Position numbers and translations under genes: made by a program. This document shows positions 40,067-42,170 of a stretch of DNA of 42,170 bases, one piece after another. Numbering within the stretch: the first letter of the stretch is position 1; each line of letters opens with the position of its first letter. The stretch is from NCBI GenBank assembly GCA_028280805.1, contig JANQLB010000120.1, forward strand, positions 1 through 42,170, given 5' to 3'. The notes under the pieces are model-generated. The model ran no database searches. It saw nothing but the letters and a program-made list of their open reading frames with translations, and was not told where the DNA came from. The stretch comes from Tissierellales bacterium. GTDB lineage: Bacteria > Bacillota > Clostridia > Tissierellales > VENL01.

Positions 40067-41170
40067 ATGGAGCTTAAAAAATTAGGATGGGATGAATTTT
40101 TTGAAAAAGAATTTAGAGAATATGAAAGAAAAGAGTTAATACCTGCAAGAGTAATAGCAGAACATAAAAACAGATATTTTTTATATTATGAGCAAGGTGA
40201 AATAAATGCTCAATTAGCCGGGAAGTTTCGTTATAAGGCAGCGGTTAAAAAAGATTTGCCGGCAGTTGGAGACTGGGTAGCTGTACAAGTGATAGAGAGA
40301 GAGAATAAGGCAGTAATACATGCGGTATTACCAAGAAAAACTTCTTTTGTCAGAAAAATGCCTATTTCTGGAGGAAGAAAAATGAAGTACGGGAATATTG
40401 TAGGAGGAACACCTGAAGAACAAGTAATAGCATCAAATATTGACTTTGCTTTTATTGTGTCAGGCCTTGATGGTAATCACAACATCCAGCGGCTTGAAAG
40501 ATATATAACTCTTGTCTATAATAGTGGTGCTGATCCTGTAATTATACTAAATAAGATAGATATTTGCAGTAATCCTAAAGAATTTATTGATGAGGTTCAG
40601 AGAGTAGCTATTGGAATACCTATACATGCTGTTGGTGCAGAAAAGGGTATAAACATGGATGTTTTTGATAAATATTTGGAGTTTGGAAAAACAGTAGTAT
40701 TTCTTGGGTCTTCAGGTGTAGGAAAATCTACTATATCAAATTACCTTCTTGGTGCAGTCAGACAACAGACTAAGGCGGTTAGTAAAGCAAGTGGTAAGGG
40801 CAGACATACCACGACCAGCAGCGAGCTTTTTTTTCATGACTTGGGCTATATGATAATTGATACTCCGGGGATGAGAGAACTTCAGCTTTGGGGAGAAAAA
40901 GAAGCACTACAAGAGAGCTTCGAGGATATAGTTGATTTGACAAATATGTGTAAATTTAATAACTGCCGACATGAAAGTGAGCCGGGGTGTGCTATATTAC
41001 ATGCTATAGAAGATGGAACTATAACAGAGGAAAGATATGATAGTTATGTTAAACAGTTTGGTGAGTTAAATAGAGTAAGTAAAATGAAAAAACAAGCTGA
41101 AAGATATATTGGCAGAATGGCAAAGCTTAATATGTATAACAGTAGAAATAATGCTAAAAAACGCAAATAA
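40067..41170 (+). CDS. rsgA: Ribosome small-subunit-dependent GTPase RsgA
   Basis: A 367-residue circularly permuted GTPase that checks late 30S assembly. The OB-fold N-terminus (about 15-95) is followed by the GTPase motifs in permuted order: G4 LNKIDI, then G1 GSSGVGKST, G2-region GRHTTTSSELF and G3 DTPGM. The zinc knuckle CKFNNCRHESEPGC follows. The start is ATG 40067, six bases after AAAGGAG; the GTG at 40049 would put the ribosome site inside the frame. Length is slightly above the usual 290-350. It stands alone with an inverted repeat around its promoter. Confidence 0.95.
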   Translation: MELKKLGWDEFFEKEFREYERKELIPARVIAEHKNRYFLYYEQGEINAQLAGKFRYKAAVKKDLPAVGDWVAVQVIERENKAVIHAVLPRKTSFVRKMPISGGRKMKYGNIVGGTPEEQVIASNIDFAFIVSGLDGNHNIQRLERYITLVYNSGADPVIILNKIDICSNPKEFIDEVQRVAIGIPIHAVGAEKGINMDVFDKYLEFGKTVVFLGSSGVGKSTISNYLLGAVRQQTKAVSKASGKGRHTTTSSELFFHDLGYMIIDTPGMRELQLWGEKEALQESFEDIVDLTNMCKFNNCRHESEPGCAILHAIEDGTITEERYDSYVKQFGELNRVSKMKKQAERYIGRMAKLNMYNSRNNAKKRK

Positions 41171-41222
41171 AAATTGACAGCTTTAAGCTAAAACTAAAAA
41201 TAGCTGGTATATTATAAAGACA

Positions 41223-41286
41223 TCCAACCTCATAAAAAAATACAAGTTCAACTGTTTATCTTAGTATTTTTTATTATGAGGTTGGA
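41223..41286 (+). repeat. Large hairpin after rsgA
   Basis: TCCAACCTCATAA plus AAAAATAC (41223-41243) pairs with GTATTTTTTATTATGAGGTTGGA (41264-41286; listed here by its two arms GTATTTTTTA and TTATGAGGTTGGA). It is a 21-bp stem with a two-base bulge and a 20-base loop. No T run follows the stem, so it is not a standard terminator. It may end the rsgA transcript, or be a small inverted-repeat element. No gene is visible in the 258 bases up to 41429. Confidence 0.5.
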
Positions 41287-41428
41287 CTCTATATAATTTA
41301 TGTTAATAATAAAGTTATATATGGAAAGTATAAACTTTAAACAAGTTTAAATTAAAGTAGCATTATGGTTTGATTTGAAATAGAATTAGTATTATTAGTT
41401 AGAGAAAGAATAGGGGAGCGGATTTAAA

Positions 41429-41980
41429 GTGAAATGCCTAATTTGTGGGATGAAAATTAGTAAAGATAGCTACGATTTAAACAAACATTCATTTGTTAAA
41501 GGAAATCTGGATGGAAATATAATTTTTTGTCCATTTTGCGGAGTTGAAAATCTTTATTTGGACTGTGAAAAAGAGATTTATAAAATAAGCAGTGATTACT
41601 TAGATGAAAAAACGAAAAAAGTTTTTGATATGGCTATGAAGCTAGAAGTATTTAATGGAGAATTTTATGAAGAAGCTAGCAGATTAGCTAAATCGGATAA
41701 AGTAAAAAATATGTTTAAGGATTTAAGTAATATTGAGTTTATGCATGCAAGAATTCGTAAAAGACTTGGAGGATTTAAAAAGCTCCCTAAACTTAGAAAA
41801 CCTGATTATACAAGACATGACACGGACGAAAAACTTATTGAAGAAGCTCATAAACGTGAAAAACATGCGATAGTTTTTTATAAAAAATATAGTGATAAAA
41901 TTGCAAATGATTTAGTTAAAGAGGTTTTTGGTGCTTTAGCAGATGTTGAAAAAGAGCATATGATTATAACCCAGAGATAA
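41429..41980 (+). CDS. Rubrerythrin-like ferritin-fold protein with N-terminal zinc ribbon
   Basis: A 183-residue protein, GTG start at 41429 behind GGGGAGCGG. The N-terminus has a CLICG / CPFCG pair (a four-Cys zinc-ribbon or rubredoxin-like site, residues 3-6 and about 35-38). The rest is a four-helix bundle with ExxH motifs EFMHAR and EKEHM and Glu residues in the other helices (NGEFYEEAS, EEAHKREKHA), the diiron ligand set of rubrerythrins. Rubrerythrins reduce peroxide in anaerobes with electrons from rubredoxin. Here the metal-ribbon domain is N-terminal, the reverse order. The role is inferred. Confidence 0.82.
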   Translation: MKCLICGMKISKDSYDLNKHSFVKGNLDGNIIFCPFCGVENLYLDCEKEIYKISSDYLDEKTKKVFDMAMKLEVFNGEFYEEASRLAKSDKVKNMFKDLSNIEFMHARIRKRLGGFKKLPKLRKPDYTRHDTDEKLIEEAHKREKHAIVFYKKYSDKIANDLVKEVFGALADVEKEHMIITQR

Positions 41981-41998
41981 GAAGTTTTAACTTAAATG

Positions 41999-42092
41999 TG
42001 CGAAATTCTCCCATCTTCTATAAGTGGGAGATGGATAGCACTTGCTGATAGGCAAAATTTGTGACAAACTATATTCAGTAGATTATACTGAA
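41999..42092 (+). ncRNA. Possible IS200/IS605-type end or guide-RNA remnant
   Basis: CTCCCA-TCTTCTATAAG-TGGGAG can fold, and CCATCT / AGATGG offers an alternative stem in the same place. A second perfect hairpin, TTCAGTA-GATTA-TACTGAA (42074-42092), follows. The sequence around CCCATCTTCTATAAGTGGGA resembles 3' ends of TnpB-type transposons that I recall from Clostridia. No transposase is visible in the window, and the element may continue beyond it. Confidence 0.3.
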
Positions 42093-42170
42093 AGTCAATC
42101 ATACAAATAAAACTAAATAATAATAATCATTCAGTGTTCTTGTTGAATTATCATCTAGTAATGGTTATAA

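Overview
The window looks like part of the chromosome of a low-GC, probably spore-forming Bacillota of the Clostridia/Tissierellia type. The evidence is AT-rich codon use, strong AGGAGG ribosome sites with frequent TTG/GTG starts, S-layer-homology (SLH) proteins, Gram-positive style two-component systems and an EFR1-type ferredoxin. The spore-former assignment is an inference. No rRNA or tRNA genes were seen.

Layout. (1) 1-2150: the end of an ABC exporter (ATPase tail plus permease), then a secreted SLH protein. (2) 2147-2759: a decayed 5' piece of a group II intron, then a regulatory region with three TTTCA repeats phased at 11 bp. (3) 2760-6430: a secreted acidic protein built as A-B-B'-A' repeats, followed by an OmpR-type regulator and a large sensor kinase. 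(4) 6500-7180: a cold-shock protein gene whose leader can pair with its own ribosome site, and a 39-aa membrane peptide. (5) 7222-10214, minus strand: a flavodoxin/ferredoxin, a kinase and a response regulator in one operon. (6) 10560-20126: an EamA exporter and a 2866-residue DUF11-type repeat protein with no visible signal peptide and a cysteine-bearing C-terminal domain. (7) 20394-21945: a TetR, FMN-binding protein and flavodoxin operon with a likely operator. (8) 22202-23299: a SEC-C protein and a sensor-kinase pseudogene. (9) 23319-27890, minus strand: an ECF sigma factor, a membrane protein, an ABC ATPase and two permeases, with an ECF-type promoter in front; a truncated IS1380-like transposase lies upstream. 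(10) 28912-31277: a YbjQ protein, a Gfo/Idh/MocA oxidoreductase and a divergent WYL-type regulator. (11) 31392-35097: TetR plus an RND pump without an adaptor gene. (12) 35204-37285, minus strand: an SLH-anchored HtrA-like protease and an unlisted 51-aa Asn-rich protein. (13) 37721-39495: an AraC regulator and two VOC-fold proteins. (14) 39622-39890: a promoter-to-terminator unit with no convincing gene that folds into a closed multi-helix RNA. (15) 40067-end: rsgA, a large hairpin, a rubrerythrin-like protein and a possible transposon-end RNA.

The genes are mostly small regulator-plus-target modules dealing with the cell envelope, efflux and redox. The points most worth following up are the structured RNA at 39657-39890, the RBS-masking leader of the cold-shock gene, the giant repeat protein that appears to lack a secretion signal, the Asn-rich small protein, and the repeat protein beside its own two-component system.
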